Source of the DNA: Earliella scabrosa
Lineage: Eukaryota > Basidiomycota > Agaricomycetes > Polyporales > Polyporaceae
Assembly (NCBI GenBank): GCA_022605405.1
Contig: JABYQQ010000007.1
Coordinates: forward strand, 372,001 to 436,000
Reading direction: 5' to 3'
Length of the DNA: 64,000 bases
Shown: positions 34,782 to 45,711 of the stretch, piece by piece
Layout: each line of letters starts with the position of its first letter
How positions within the stretch are numbered: the first letter of the stretch is position 1
Translations under genes and position numbers: made by a program
The notes under the pieces: generated by a model
What the model was told of the DNA's origin: nothing
The model's input: only the letters and a program-made list of their open reading frames with translations
The model's database searches: none

Positions 34782-36066
34782 TTACATATCCTTTGTCTTC
34801 TCGTCGGGCACCGACACCTTCCCAGACTCCAAGTCGGCGTCCGCAGCGTTGAGGCCTGTCATTGACGAGTCCACCGTGAGCTGCACAGTGGTCGTACGGC
34901 CACCGTGATGGGTCGTTCCTTCAGCGCCGCTCCGCCCGTCGAACTTCAGCGTCGTCAGAGTCGCCGTCGCCATTGTCTTCTTCGTCCATGCGGTACCGTC
35001 CGCGACTCTGTATATAATCAGGTACGTCGCGACTTGCTGTTGGGTACGTCAAGACGATCTAGCAAACTATCGTACAGATCGGAGATCAGCAGCGCAGACT
35101 GACCTGAGCCGCCTGTGTGAACCCGAGCCAGATTTGGTTGATCGGCTTGTTCATCGCGTACGAGACGAGGAACGCGACGGCGAAGATCGAGTACAGCGCG
35201 GCGGATTCGACGATGAGCGTCGCAAGCGAGAGGTACTGCCTGGCGTGCTCCGGCGGAAGGTGGGCCATGTGCGTGCGGCGGAACATCAGCAGACGTGCCA
35301 CGATGAGGATGGTGAGGATGATGTTGACGCTGAGGGAGATCGAGTAGTAGGCGGTGCCGAATGCGAGCGGCTGCGCGCTGTACATGGAGAGACCCGGGTG
35401 GCTTGACTCGAGTGTCCACAGGGTTCCCATGACTGGGCCAACGTGTTTAGTTGGAACGCCACAAGAGAAGCAAAAATGACTCACCAAATGAAGCTATGAG
35501 CATGATCCCGGGGAAGACTGTGACAGCGTATGCCATGTACGGTCCTGAGGCGTTCCAAATGACCCAGCAACGCCAGAGCTGCACGAATTCATCAGCAATA
35601 TTCTGACGACCGGGTCATCGCGCACTTACAACCAATGTGTCGCACAAGAATGTGATCAAGAACAGTGTCGCCAAGAAGATGACATCGATGGCCTGCGACT
35701 GAGTATCGAGGAAGTACTGCCACGGGCCGCCGGGGTAGTTGCGGTTCTCGATATACATGACCTGCACCGTGCGCGTCTGGACGACCGCGAACATCGTCTC
35801 GATTATGAGGAGCAAGGTTATGTAACCGAGCAGGAAGCCGGTCCGCTTTCCCTGCCGGTATTGCTTCCATAGGTACCGCGCACAGGTGGACCAGAGGACG
35901 AGCTGGACACCTGAGGGATGAGTAGGTGAGTATCACGTAGGGCAAGGAAGGTGCGTAGGAGAAGTGTACCGTAGCCGGTTCCGGCAACGAAGTCGCCAGC
36001 CAGGAAGAACCTCTCTATGTCGATCGTATCCTTGTCTTCAACGGGTCCGTAGTATGGCTGCGACAT
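34782..36066 (-). CDS. Seven-transmembrane protein, array copy C
   Basis: Paralog of A, B, D and E. Start MSQPYYGPVEDKDTI at 36066, chosen because it aligns with the other copies (an in-frame ATG 27 nt upstream is less likely); stop at 34782. Blocks: ERFFLAGDFVAGTGYG, YIENRNYPGGPWQYFLDTQ, IDVIFLATLFLITFLCDTLV, MGTLWTLESSHPGLSMYS, YYSISLSVNIILTILIVARL, LIVESAALYSIFAVAFLVSY and YLIIYRVADGTAWTKKTMAT. The tail is about 60 residues. No frame break was seen. A TATA-like element (minus strand AGTATAAGGC) lies at 36151-36160, about 90 nt upstream. Function unknown. Confidence 0.85.
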
Positions 36067-37205
36067 CGGAAGAAAAATAGGAAGCAAAAGCACGAAGAGA
36101 ACTTGAATGGAAGACGGGTCGCCTGCCGTGGATCCCTGTGCTGCCGCTCAGCCTTATACTACCTTCGTGCTGTCCGTCTTCTTCTCCCGCGCACAGAGCG
36201 GTCGCCACACGTTATGTCCCGTCGTGTGCGGCCGAACTCGCGAACACGATTGGATTCGTGATTCATAGCCCTTTCAAGGTTTGCACGTGTCGTCTGCAAC
36301 CGCTGTTGATAAACCCGGCGCGGTGTGCGACTGCCAGTGTGGAGCGGCCAATCGGTGGCGCGCACTGGAACGGAGAGCGGTACCGAAGTTCTGAATCCCT
36401 GGCACTCGGCGAAACTCTGAGCTTGCACGCCCGTCCAGGTGGGCAGATTGCATGTAACAGGTGAAACGAAGCAACCCTCCGGATGTTGTTGAGGTCGTCA
36501 CCGGCATCCACAGAGCGATCTGCGCAGTTCTGATATATTGATAGCGGCGCCCCCTGTGCTTCATAAAAGAGGGACGCCTCGTCCTATGGGAGGACATCAT
36601 GAGCTGCAAGTCATATGTGGCATTAGAAGCGGCAAGAAGTTGAAGACCCACCGGTTGCGGATGGTGTTGACCAAACCTACGCCACGATGACATGGCAGCG
36701 CTGGAAGGGGCCGTGCATACGGTAACGGCGGCGGCTGCTGCAGACAGAACTAGCAAGGCCCCACGGTAATCGAAGCAGGAACTGGTCGATTTTTCAGACC
36801 AGTGACGAATCACGATTGCCAGGGAAAGTTGACTCTAAACCGGAATGGCCGAGCCTCCAGCAAGAAGTCTTGCCAGTTGAGGCTGAAACGTCGGCGGTCG
36901 CGTCATAACTGAGTAGCAGTCAACGTTCAGCACATTGCCTGCAAATAGCGTTGCCGCGGAATGAACGACATGGTGGTTGGTACGATCATCATCTCGGTCC
37001 TCGAGATCCTTAGTACCCCTCGCATATTAGACGCCAGAAGGAGGCAGTTCTCCGGTTCGAATCCTGGCGAGACAAATTACTTTTTGGCGACTCACGCCTC
37101 TGTACACACAACCGGCTATCGTATGGAACGAAACACGTAGTAACGAGTAGCATGCAGTGCGACTGTGCGGTACAGGGACCTTGCCATTCTTCAGAGCGGT
37201 CCGCA
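36067..37205. other. Spacer between array copies C and D
   Basis: About 1.1 kb with no supportable gene. It holds the copy C TATA-like element (36151-36160). A GGTTCGAATCC box at about 37053-37063 is followed by a T-run (37080-37085), resembling the 3' end of a Pol III gene, but stems for a tRNA do not pair well. Confidence 0.5.
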
Positions 37206-38515
37206 TCAGCCTTCCTTCGTCGTTCTCGCAGCCTCCACCGTGTTGGCCTCCGAGGCGTCGTTGTCGCCTGCCTCTTCATTGACAACCAACGGGCATGTGC
37301 GGGGTTCAGTAGTCGTTTCCCCATCACGATGGCTCGTCCCTGCAGCCCCACTCTGTCCAATGAATTGCAAAGTGGGGAGCGTCATCGTGACCGTGACCAT
37401 CGTCCTCTTGGTCCACGCCGTGCCGTCTGCCACACGGTATATGATCAGGTACGTAGCCACTTGCTGTAGGGCGCTCCATGAGAATCCCAGACACGTACTT
37501 GAATCCCGAAGGAAAACACTGAGGACGCACCTGAGCGGCCTGAGCCACCGCAAGCCATATCTGGCTGATGGGACTGTTGAGCGCATACGAGACGAGGAAA
37601 GCAACCGCGAAGATAGAGTACAGCGCGGCGGACTCGATGACAAGCGTTGCCAGCGAGAGGTAATGTCCGGAGTGCGCCCGCGGAAGGTGGGCCAGAAGCG
37701 TCCGGCGGAACATAAGCAAACGCGCGACGATGAGGATGGTGAGTATGATGTTGACGCTGAGTGAGATGGAGAAGTACGCGATGCCGTAGGCAAGAGGCAG
37801 GGCGCTGTACAGAGAGAGGCCGGGATGACTGGACTCCAGCGTCCAAAGTGTTCCCATAGCTGAGAAGACGTTAGTACTGGTGACCGTCTCGGAACATTTA
37901 GGTTGCATCTTACCAAATGACGTGATGAGCATCATCCCCGGAAGCGTTGTCATGATGACGACCAGGCAACGTCCGTGTGCATCCCAGATGGATGAAGCGT
38001 TCCAAATGACCCAGCAACGCCAGAGCTATGAACGCAGATTCAGCAGGAGACTTGAGTGGTCTACAGGACACCTACAACGAGCAGGTCACATAGAAACGTG
38101 ATAACGAACCAACTTGCATAGAACGCCACATAGACCGCTTGCGACTGGGTGTCAAGGAAATACTGCCACGGACCTCCTGCGTAGTTGCCGTTAATCAACG
38201 TAGGCGATTTGCACAGCACGCGTCTGAACGATTGCGAAGATAGTCTCTACACTCAGGAGCACAATGATGTAGCAGAGGAGGAAGCCGGTTCGCTTCCCCT
38301 GCCGATATTTTTTCCAGAGGTAGCTTGCACATATCGTCCAGAGGACGAGCTGCACTCCTGAGTACTGTCCGATCAGTTGAATTGCAGACGGTAAAACGTA
38401 TCCAAACCAGCCACACACCGTAGCCAGTGCCAACAATGAAGTCTGCGGCCAGGAAAAACCGCTCTACGTTGATGGTGTTTTCATCCTCCACAGGCCCATA
38501 GTACGGTTTTGACAT
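37206..38515 (-). pseudogene. Seven-transmembrane protein, array copy D, frameshifted
   Basis: Fifth family member, but with a broken frame. Start MSKPYYGPVEDENTI at 38515; end of the homologous reading at 37206. The frame runs through helices 1 and 2 to VQIAYVD and then meets TAA at 38191-38193. One nucleotide later, the family loop resumes in another frame (NGNYAGGPWQY, then a third helix), so a single extra base at about 38193-38196 separates the halves. An intron cannot explain it: the nearest AG would leave only about 23 nt. The copy also has a short insertion after WVIWNAS (SIWDA). The remaining exons, MGTLWTLESSHPGLSLYS to YLIIYRVADG, are intact. It may be a recent pseudogene or carry a sequencing error. 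A TATA-like element (minus strand CTTATACGTA) lies at 38601-38610. Confidence 0.75.
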
Positions 38516-39795
38516 CTGGGGATAGGCAATGCGAAGGGCGCGTGATGAGTGGATAAGTGGAAGAAAGACGGCAGATGGCAGATGGTGGATGTGGTTCGTC
38601 TACGTATAAGACCGGAGCTCACCGCAGAGCGACCGCGGTGACGTCGGTCACCCGGTGTCGATGTTGTCGACGTGGACTTCCAAAAAGCCATACACTGCAG
38701 TCATACCCTCGAGCAAGTATGCGACCTGCTTCAGGCTGATGGGCCACGAATAGGACGGACTCGGACCCGGGCAAGAATCAGTACTGTCATCGGACAAGAG
38801 GAGAATTGCAGGGAGGTGGACGGGTGACCGAGCAGTCGAACGTCAACACAAGTTTAGTATTGCCTATCAGAGTAAGTGGTCTTCCCATTGTCGACTTGTG
38901 GCAGCCGGCTTGAAGGGCTAGTCGGGAGAGCTGAGTGAGCTACCGGTCTGTAGATGGCAATCATGGTACTCCCCAAGTGTTGAAACGTTGAACTTGAAGC
39001 TTTGAAGCCGAGTCGCATGCCTGTAACACGCCAGACCCGAAATCTCACGTGGTGCATTGGAGTGCACAGTGTCCCTTGCAATGACACGGCCGGGGTAACC
39101 GGAGGCGGACAGTCTGGTCGGACTGCATGGATGAACACTGCTGGAAGTGCTCACCCACTCATTCCAGCCAGTGTCGGCATCGTTGTTGAGCGAATGACGG
39201 TTTGTCAAGGGAGCTGCAGGCCGTGTGAAGTTGACAAAGGCGCTCCGGAAACAGCCGCTATCCATTTTGGCGCCCATCGATGCACCTTCAACGAAGCGGC
39301 TTCAAGTTCAGCTTCAACTTCGTTTCAACCTTCTATTACATACTGAGTAGAATCCGACGACTCACATGAGACCTCCGAGTTTTGACTTACCGTAATGCCA
39401 TGCTGTGTGCGTTTATGGGTCCCCTGAAGTTTGTGCCTATGCTGGTATGCCTCTACGTATGACTTGCGCTCGCTGACCATAACTTCTCTTTTTAGTAGGG
39501 AACGCGAACTTTTCTGAAGTTACCTTCCAACCGCACGATCGCAGTGGTCGCTCCGATCGTCTTGCCACAACGCAGATTGCGCCAATTAACCACGTCGTCG
39601 GAATGTGTGGCTTCACTCTCGGGTAACCATCCGAGGTATGGCTCGGAAATCCGAAGAGCGTCGTCCGGTCTCCGATAGACCCGGAAAAAGGCCCTACATG
39701 GTCGTCGGCACCGGTTGCTCCTGTCATGGTATGTCGCTATGTGCCTATCAGGCCTAGTCATTCGCGATATTGGTATCCAACCTCAGTCCTCGGTT

Positions 39796-39837
39796 TCGAT
39801 TGTAACGGAACGATAATATGTCCTCCGTTGCAATCGA
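39796..39837. repeat. Inverted repeat (hairpin), 14-nt arms
   Basis: The arms TCGATTGTAACGGA and TCCGTTGCAATCGA are complementary at 13 of 14 positions around a 14-nt A/T-rich loop. No gene or TE terminus was recognised next to it. Confidence 0.6.
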
Positions 39838-40225
39838 GCCCAACCGTGGGCGACGTGCTCTTTCCGCTCCCTCTGTCCGATCGGATGATCGTTAGAGAGT
39901 GCGCTATACGCTTGTTACGCGTTATATGCTTCTGAAGGTTGCACAAGGAGCGCACTTTACTGACTGCCATGTCTGCTAGGTTGATGATTCGCATTGAGCT
40001 CGCTCCATGGCAGTTACTGCGGCGAATGCATTCGCGTGAGTTGCATCGGCAATTGCATTCCAGCCTGCTGGCGTGTTGGTGCGGAATTCAACTAGGGTAG
40101 ATCATAATCCTACTCCTTCGGATGTCACTGCGGATGTGTCGCCGTAAGCGATCCGACAGTCCTTCGCTGATTGCTCTCTCCATCCGAAGGTGTACAGAGA
40201 GGTCGGACTGCTTAGGTCTGAATCG

Positions 40226-40294
40226 TATATAAGGAGTGGTCCTGCCGCCTCCAAGTCCTCAGTCCACTGCTCGTTCCAGGTGAACACCCAAGCT
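40226..40294 (+). promoter_or_regulatory. Kinase-2 core promoter and conserved leader
   Basis: The TATA element TATATAAGGAG (40226-40236) lies 219 nt before the ATG. A 23-nt block at 40272-40294 matches 21 of 23 bases of the leader of kinase 1 (24481-24503). A partial second copy (CGTTCCTGGAGAAC) is at 40382-40395, suggesting an internal duplication that lengthened this leader. Confidence 0.65.
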
Positions 40295-40444
40295 AGACTC
40301 AACGGCCTTCGACAGTCCATCGTCGCATATCCGTCTAATCCCCAAGCTCACGCTTGCATTTCATCTCATCCTCTCACTCGACGTTCCTGGAGAACCTCAT
40401 ACCATCCCTCTTACTATCAACGCCGTTTCAATACACCTACCAAA

Positions 40445-41728
40445 ATGTCCACCGCCGCCGATACCATCCCTGACTTTACCAACTGCACCATCGACGGGCG
40501 TTACAAGCTCGTGAAGATGCTCGGCTCTGGCACCTACGGCGTTGTCTACAAGGCGCTCGACCTGGAGATCGACCCCGAGCTCCAGTCGGCCTACCGCGCC
40601 ATGAAAATCATCCGCAAGGCCGGTCGCGGACCCAAGGAGCTCGCCGTCATCCGCCGTGAAGTCGCACTCCACAGCGTCGTCTCCGACCACCCTAACATCG
40701 TCGGCCTTCACGATGCCTACGACGACGAGAACTACTTCTACATCACCCTCGACTACTGCGACGGCGGCGACCTCTTCGAGCAGATCTCCGAGAAGGAGGT
40801 CTACCTCTACAACGACGAGCTCCTCCGGAGTGCCTTCGTCTCGCTCATCGACGCCGTCCAGGCCTGTCATGACGCACGCATCGCTCATCGTGACCTCAAG
40901 CCGGAGAACGTCCTCACTAGCAAGGATGGTTCCGAGGTCTACCTCGCCGACTTTGGTCTGGCTTCCGATAAGCGCATGATGGACGACTTCGGCACCGGTA
41001 CTACGATCTACATGGCTCCTGGTAAGCCGACCGCTCCATTGTTACTCTAGCATGTCGCTCATTATGTCGTTGATTTTATAGAATGCTTCGGACCTGTTGA
41101 ATACTGCCCCCGCGCGAGCGACGTCTGGGCGCTCGGCATCATTCTCATCAACATGATCAGCTGCACGCACCCATGGCAGAAGGCCTCGATCAAGGACAGC
41201 AGCTTCTCGCGCTTCCTGAACGACCCGGACTACCTCCTCGACACGCTCTCGATTTCCGAGGGCGCGCACGACATCCTCACCTCGATCTTGACGGTGAACC
41301 CCCTGAGACGCATCACATTGCCCGAACTCCGCCGTATGGTCCTCTCTACCAAGTCGTTCTTCCGCCGCGACGCAGATATAGTCTTGAGGGGATCTATCGA
41401 GGAGCCGTCCACCCCTCTTATGAAGCAAGCCTCGTTCGACTCGGCCATCGACCGCTTGTGCCTGTCGAACCTCGCCATTCACGACCGCCGTTATTCCTCC
41501 TCCGACATTTCGCCTACCTCGTCGGAAAGCGACGTACCTGGGCTGAGCCCGTGTGGTTCATCCGAAAGCTGCGACAACGGCAGCACCGAGAGCGTCCTGG
41601 TCTCTCCGGAGGGGACCTCATCGTGGAAGCCGACAAGCTCGAAGGGGATCGAAGAAATTGACTGGAAGACGGGCTCTACGGCCAACCTGATCATCGCGCA
41701 ATACCGTCAGAACAAGCGCTTTGCGTAG
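40445..41728 (+). CDS. Ser/Thr protein kinase, paralog 2
   Basis: Paralog of the kinase at 24574. Start MSTAADTIPDFTNC at 40445 (an upstream in-frame ATG lies in the leader and lacks a counterpart in paralog 1). GSGTYG at residues 27-32, AMKII with the catalytic Lys, HRDLKPEN, ADFGLAS and MAPE are all intact, followed by SDVWALGIIL. One intron, 41022-41081, at the same codon and phase as in paralog 1. The C-terminal tail is Ser-rich and ends in SSKGIEEIDW...YR, matching the tail motif of paralog 1. The gene lies inside the 7-TM array, divergent from copy D and convergent with copy E (about 380 bp). It should be an active kinase; its substrates are unknown. Confidence 0.9.
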
Positions 41729-42108
41729 AGCTACGTCCTATTTACGAAAAGCCATGGACATTGCAGGCATCGTCCCCATATGGCACACATCTATAGACAT
41801 GGACACACCTTGTAACGTTACACATGAATAAACACTAAGATCATCATACTGCGCGAGCTCGAGCCTCGAGGTGTGCGTTATTCAACTCGGTAACCTGGTG
41901 TGGCCTTCCGTGACCTTGAGTAACTAGTGCGATGGTTCGAATCGGGGACTGGCCAATCTTCGGCCTACTCGATCAGATTCAGCAGATTGATTAGTACTGA
42001 GTACGCCGCCTGCAGTACGCTAGATTACATCCTCTAAGACGCCTACAAGTACACGATCTGGGACAGAGTTGTTAACACACATCTAGACAACGTCTAGTTA
42101 GAAAGGGT
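41729..42108. other. Short convergent spacer
   Basis: About 380 bp between the 3' ends of kinase 2 (plus) and 7-TM copy E (minus). No gene was seen. A GGTTCGAATC box at about 41936 is isolated. Confidence 0.5.
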
Positions 42109-43376
42109 TCAAGCAGCAACGCCGCGCGTTTCGACACCGGCCACCTTGGACTCCACGAAGTCCGAGACAGACAGCTGGGACGTGAACTGCACGCCCGTCG
42201 GGTCGTGGTGCGACTTCTCGTGCCCGAGTCCGCCCGTGCGCGCGTGGAGCGACGTGAGCGTCCGGGACTGCATCGTCTCCTTTGTCCAGGCCGTCCCGTC
42301 CGCGACGCGGTAGATGATGAGATATGTTGCAATTTGCTGCAAGCTAGTGGTAAGCGAGACAGCGGGAGCCGGAGAGGTCAGCATGAAACGTACCTGCGCG
42401 GCGGACGCACACCCGAGGAAGACCTGGTTGATTGGCTGGTTCATCGCGTACGAGACGAGGAACGCAACGGCGAAGATCGAGTAGAGCGCGGCGGACTCGA
42501 TGATGAGCGTCGCAATGGAGAAGTACTGTTGTGCATGTTGTGGTGGGAGGTGGGCTAGGTGCGTGCGGCGGTACATGAGGAGGCGGGCAATGATGAGCAC
42601 CGTGAGTATGATGTTCACGCCGAGCGATAGAGTGTAGTACGCGGTGCCGTACGCAAGCGGCTGCGCGCTGTAGAGGGAGAGGCCGGGGTGACTGGATTGG
42701 AGCGTCCAGAGTGTGCCCATGACTGTGGGAGCGAGGGACTGAGCTCAACGTCTATGTGCAAGGACAGAGAGGAAGGACGAACCGAAGGAGGCGAGTAGTA
42801 TGATTGTAGGGAAGGCAGTGACAGCATAAGCCATAGCACGCCCTGAAGCAGTCCAGATGATCCAGCAACGCCAAAGCTGTGAACTGCTGTTAGTACAAAC
42901 GCAATCGTGATTTGAGACGATAACTACACGCACCACAAGGAGATCACAGAGGAACGTTAGTACAAATAGCGTGGCGTAGAACATCACGTTGATCGCAAGA
43001 TATTGAGTGTCGAGGAAGTAAGCCCATGGGCCACCGGGGTAGTTCCGGTTCTCGATGTAGATGACCTGGACGGTGCGAGCTTGCACGATACAGAAGACCG
43101 TCTCGATCATGAGAAGGAGCGTCAGGTAGCTGAGGAGGAAGGTAGTCCTCCAGCTCCGCTGTCGTTGTTTCCACAGATAACGTACGCAGGTCGTCCACAC
43201 GACCAGCTGTACCCCTGTAGTCGGTCGCGTCAGTATCGATCATGGCGCGATGTCAACTGAGGGGCATACCGTATCCGACACCACAGATGAAGTCGCCGGC
43301 AAGGAAGAACCTCTCGAGGTTCTTCGTGTACTCGTCCTCATCTGGGCCGTAGTATTCACCAGGTACGGGTGCCATC
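42109..43376 (-). CDS. Seven-transmembrane protein, array copy E
   Basis: Fifth paralog, separated from the others by kinase 2. Start MAPVPGEYYGPDEDEYT at 43376, stop at 42109. The N-terminus differs (MAPVPGEYYGPDEDE versus MSxPYYGPVEDE), and the loop reads YIENRNYPGGPWAYFLDTQ. Helices: LTLLLMIETVFCIVQAR, INVMFYATLFVLTFLCDLLV, LWRCWIIW, YYTLSLGVNIILTVLIIARL and LIIESAALYSIFAVAFLVSY. The C-terminal tail ends ETRGVAA. No frame break was seen. It is the most distinct of the intact copies in the N-terminus. A TATA-like element (minus strand GTATATAAG) is at 43509-43517, about 135 nt upstream. Function unknown. Confidence 0.85.
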
Positions 43377-45711
43377 GTGTCAAGATATATCTGTGACGAG
43401 GAAAGAGCAGGAGACTGTCGTGTGTCGGGGCGGATATGTACAAAGGAGTGGCAGCTCTGGCGAGACCCAGAGGATGGGAAGCAGGCCAATGCATGGGTCA
43501 ACAGTCAACTTATATACACAGAACGAGATCAGCGAAGAGGAGGAACTCTCATCCAAGCAGCGAATGGGATAGGAGAAGACCAAGCGATCGGGCGGCATCT
43601 GTCAACGCCTGCAAGCGCTGTCAACCTCTTTCTTGCGACAACGGCAGCCGCTGAGTGGTCTGCTCCAGTCTGCTCCTGCTGGGCGGGTCGCCACGATCGG
43701 CCTGCTGTGTCTATTAGCGTTTGCCACTAGCCTCATCGCTTGCACTCGCCTCGTCATCCACTGGTTCAGCCTCTACTGACTGAATATCGCCATCGTACAT
43801 ACATCCGGCTTGTGCTCGGAAACACGCGGCCACCAGGGTCTTCACAGCTCTGTTGTTGCGGGTCCTAGGAGCGCCGATAGTTCTCAGAGTCGCCAGAGCA
43901 TGAGAAAGAAAGCGAATGAGCGCACGACGCCGTTCGTAAACCCCTTCCGACTTGGTGTCAGATCCAGATCGGATCGGCCTCCAGTTGGTGCCTGGCGCCG
44001 AACCGGGATCCCGGGAAATAGGTCGGCCACTCCCTCCTTCATTTAACACGACTCCCCCCTAACTCGGATAGCTCAGCTGATTATCATCATGGCATAATCA
44101 CCACTGGCCTACTGAGGTATCTCAGCAGCACCCGACTGAATGAACTCAACGGCGACAATAGTACTACTACAGCTGAGCCTGTCAGTACGTATGTATACAC
44201 CCCGGGAGCAAACTTGCTACGCGTTTCGGGGCTCTTGCCAGGAGCCGCGCGCCGAAGGGATGCCTTTTACATCGTGGTTCGTTGGCTGAGCTCCAAGGCC
44301 AGGCGATGGAATTCGTACTGACTGCGCTGTTGCAAGTTCAACGCTCGCTGTCACAGCGACTCACGACCCTGCCGCCAGGACGTCGACGAAGAAAGCCTAT
44401 CTACTCAACTATACATGTTGACGTTCTCCAGTTGTCCGTCCTTCAACGCCGATCTTCATCCTCCGTGGTACTCGGACACCGGCCAAGGTCAACGCGGCCG
44501 CCTATCTCCGGACCTACCAACCACCCCCTTCTCACACATCGGCGTCGAGCCTCCTACGCGCGCTCGCACGTTTTGGCCGCTGCCCAGACAGCGTATGCCC
44601 TCACAGCATAAGCTGCCCCGATCCTTGCGAGTCGGCTGTCGCGTTTGAGGAACCACTTCGCGGACACGATCAGCCACGGGTGTGTCGTATATCGAACAGG
44701 TTCTGCCAGGGCCATCTCGCGTCCCGGACACAGAAGCTGATCGTCTCCGATCTGCCCAACCCCAACCGGAGACCGAGACTCTGTGCGGTAAGGGTCAGAG
44801 ATGCGCTCTCTGCTCCCATCCGAAGCTGCTTGAAACGCGCGCGGGGAGACGTGCCCGACCCGGCGCATCTGGTTTCTGGGCTCGATAGCCCTGTAACGCG
44901 TTGATAGATTGAGATGCTAGCCCACCGCGATGGAGAAGACACTCGAAGCTGAAGCTTCTGGGCGCATGCCCATATATCTCACAACGCTTAACCTTCCAGC
45001 CTTGCCTGGCACAATCGTGATCGCAGCGCGGCGTAGCGATAGAGGACGAACACGAACGCATCTTTCTCCGGGTGCGTTCACGTTGATGCGCAGACAATCA
45101 CAATATTGTCCGGGTGAGCACGAGTCGGGTGGCGCAACAGCCATCAATTCGAAGCAAGCACTGTTACAACCGTTTACGGTAGCCCACATACCCTCGGGGC
45201 CTTGCCATGATAAATGCGCTAGCGCAGAAGCCAAGCTAGAGTTAGGGCACGGCTAACACCGAGCGTGAACGAGGGATATAGCGCCAGGAGCCGAAAGGAG
45301 ACAAGGCTGAAGAATACAGGACTATAGATTACGTACTTTCGCTATGGTACATTGGGGTGCTACGTACTTATATAGGAGCATGATGGGCATGGGTGCGTGA
45401 GCATGCGCGGGGACGGACACATTGAGCATAAATGGAGGTTGGAGACATGCAAGGGATACTGAACGCGAGCGTACGATCACGATCTCGAAGGGTCTTGACA
45501 GTCTTGCGAAACGAGGAACGGGGAAGGGAGGGGCCGGGGCCTATTAGGTTAAGAGGTGCAAATGCGAAAGAGACGGCGCAGCAGATCGACAGCAAGACAC
45601 GAAGTCCTGGTTCGTTGGATACAGAAGCAGCTTAAGGAAGGAGCCTAGACGAGCACTTGGGAAGAAGACGGAGCCTCTATGCATATGCATCTATGTTCCG
45701 AGTCCCGGGTC
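43377..45711. other. 2.3-kb gene-free spacer
   Basis: No supportable gene. Noted: possible primer-binding-site-like stretches at 43952 and 43992 (TGGTGTCAGATCC, TGGCGCCGAACCGGGATC), a tRNA A-box-like GGATAGCTCAGCTGA at 44066-44080, and an inverted repeat TGATTAT/ATAATCA (44078-44084 and 44094-44100). None connects to an element with coding capacity. Confidence 0.45.

Larger units (their letters stand above)
38516..40444. other. 1.9-kb spacer between copy D and kinase 2
   Basis: No gene can be supported. Contents noted: an inverted repeat with 14-nt arms at 39796-39809 and 39824-39837, and the promoter and leader of the second kinase at the right end (40,226 onward). Confidence 0.5.

Noticed and set aside
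36985..37085. tRNA gene suggested by GGTTCGAATCC followed by a T-run
   Set aside because: The T stem has a mismatch, the acceptor strands do not pair at a normal tRNA length, and no clear A box lies at the right distance.
41900..41965. tRNA gene suggested by GGTTCGAATC
   Set aside because: The T-stem pairing fails and no D or anticodon arm could be placed.
43714..44049. Minus-strand frame of 111 codons
   Set aside because: Composition looks random, it has no family features, and it overlaps the primer-binding-site-like stretches.
44060..44110. tRNA from the A-box-like GGATAGCTCAGCTGA
   Set aside because: The D stem cannot close and no B box follows; only an inverted repeat remains.
45100..45125. 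Palindrome GACAATCACAATATTGTC as a possible operator
   Set aside because: The arms are short (6 nt), there is no nearby gene start, and such sites are expected by chance.
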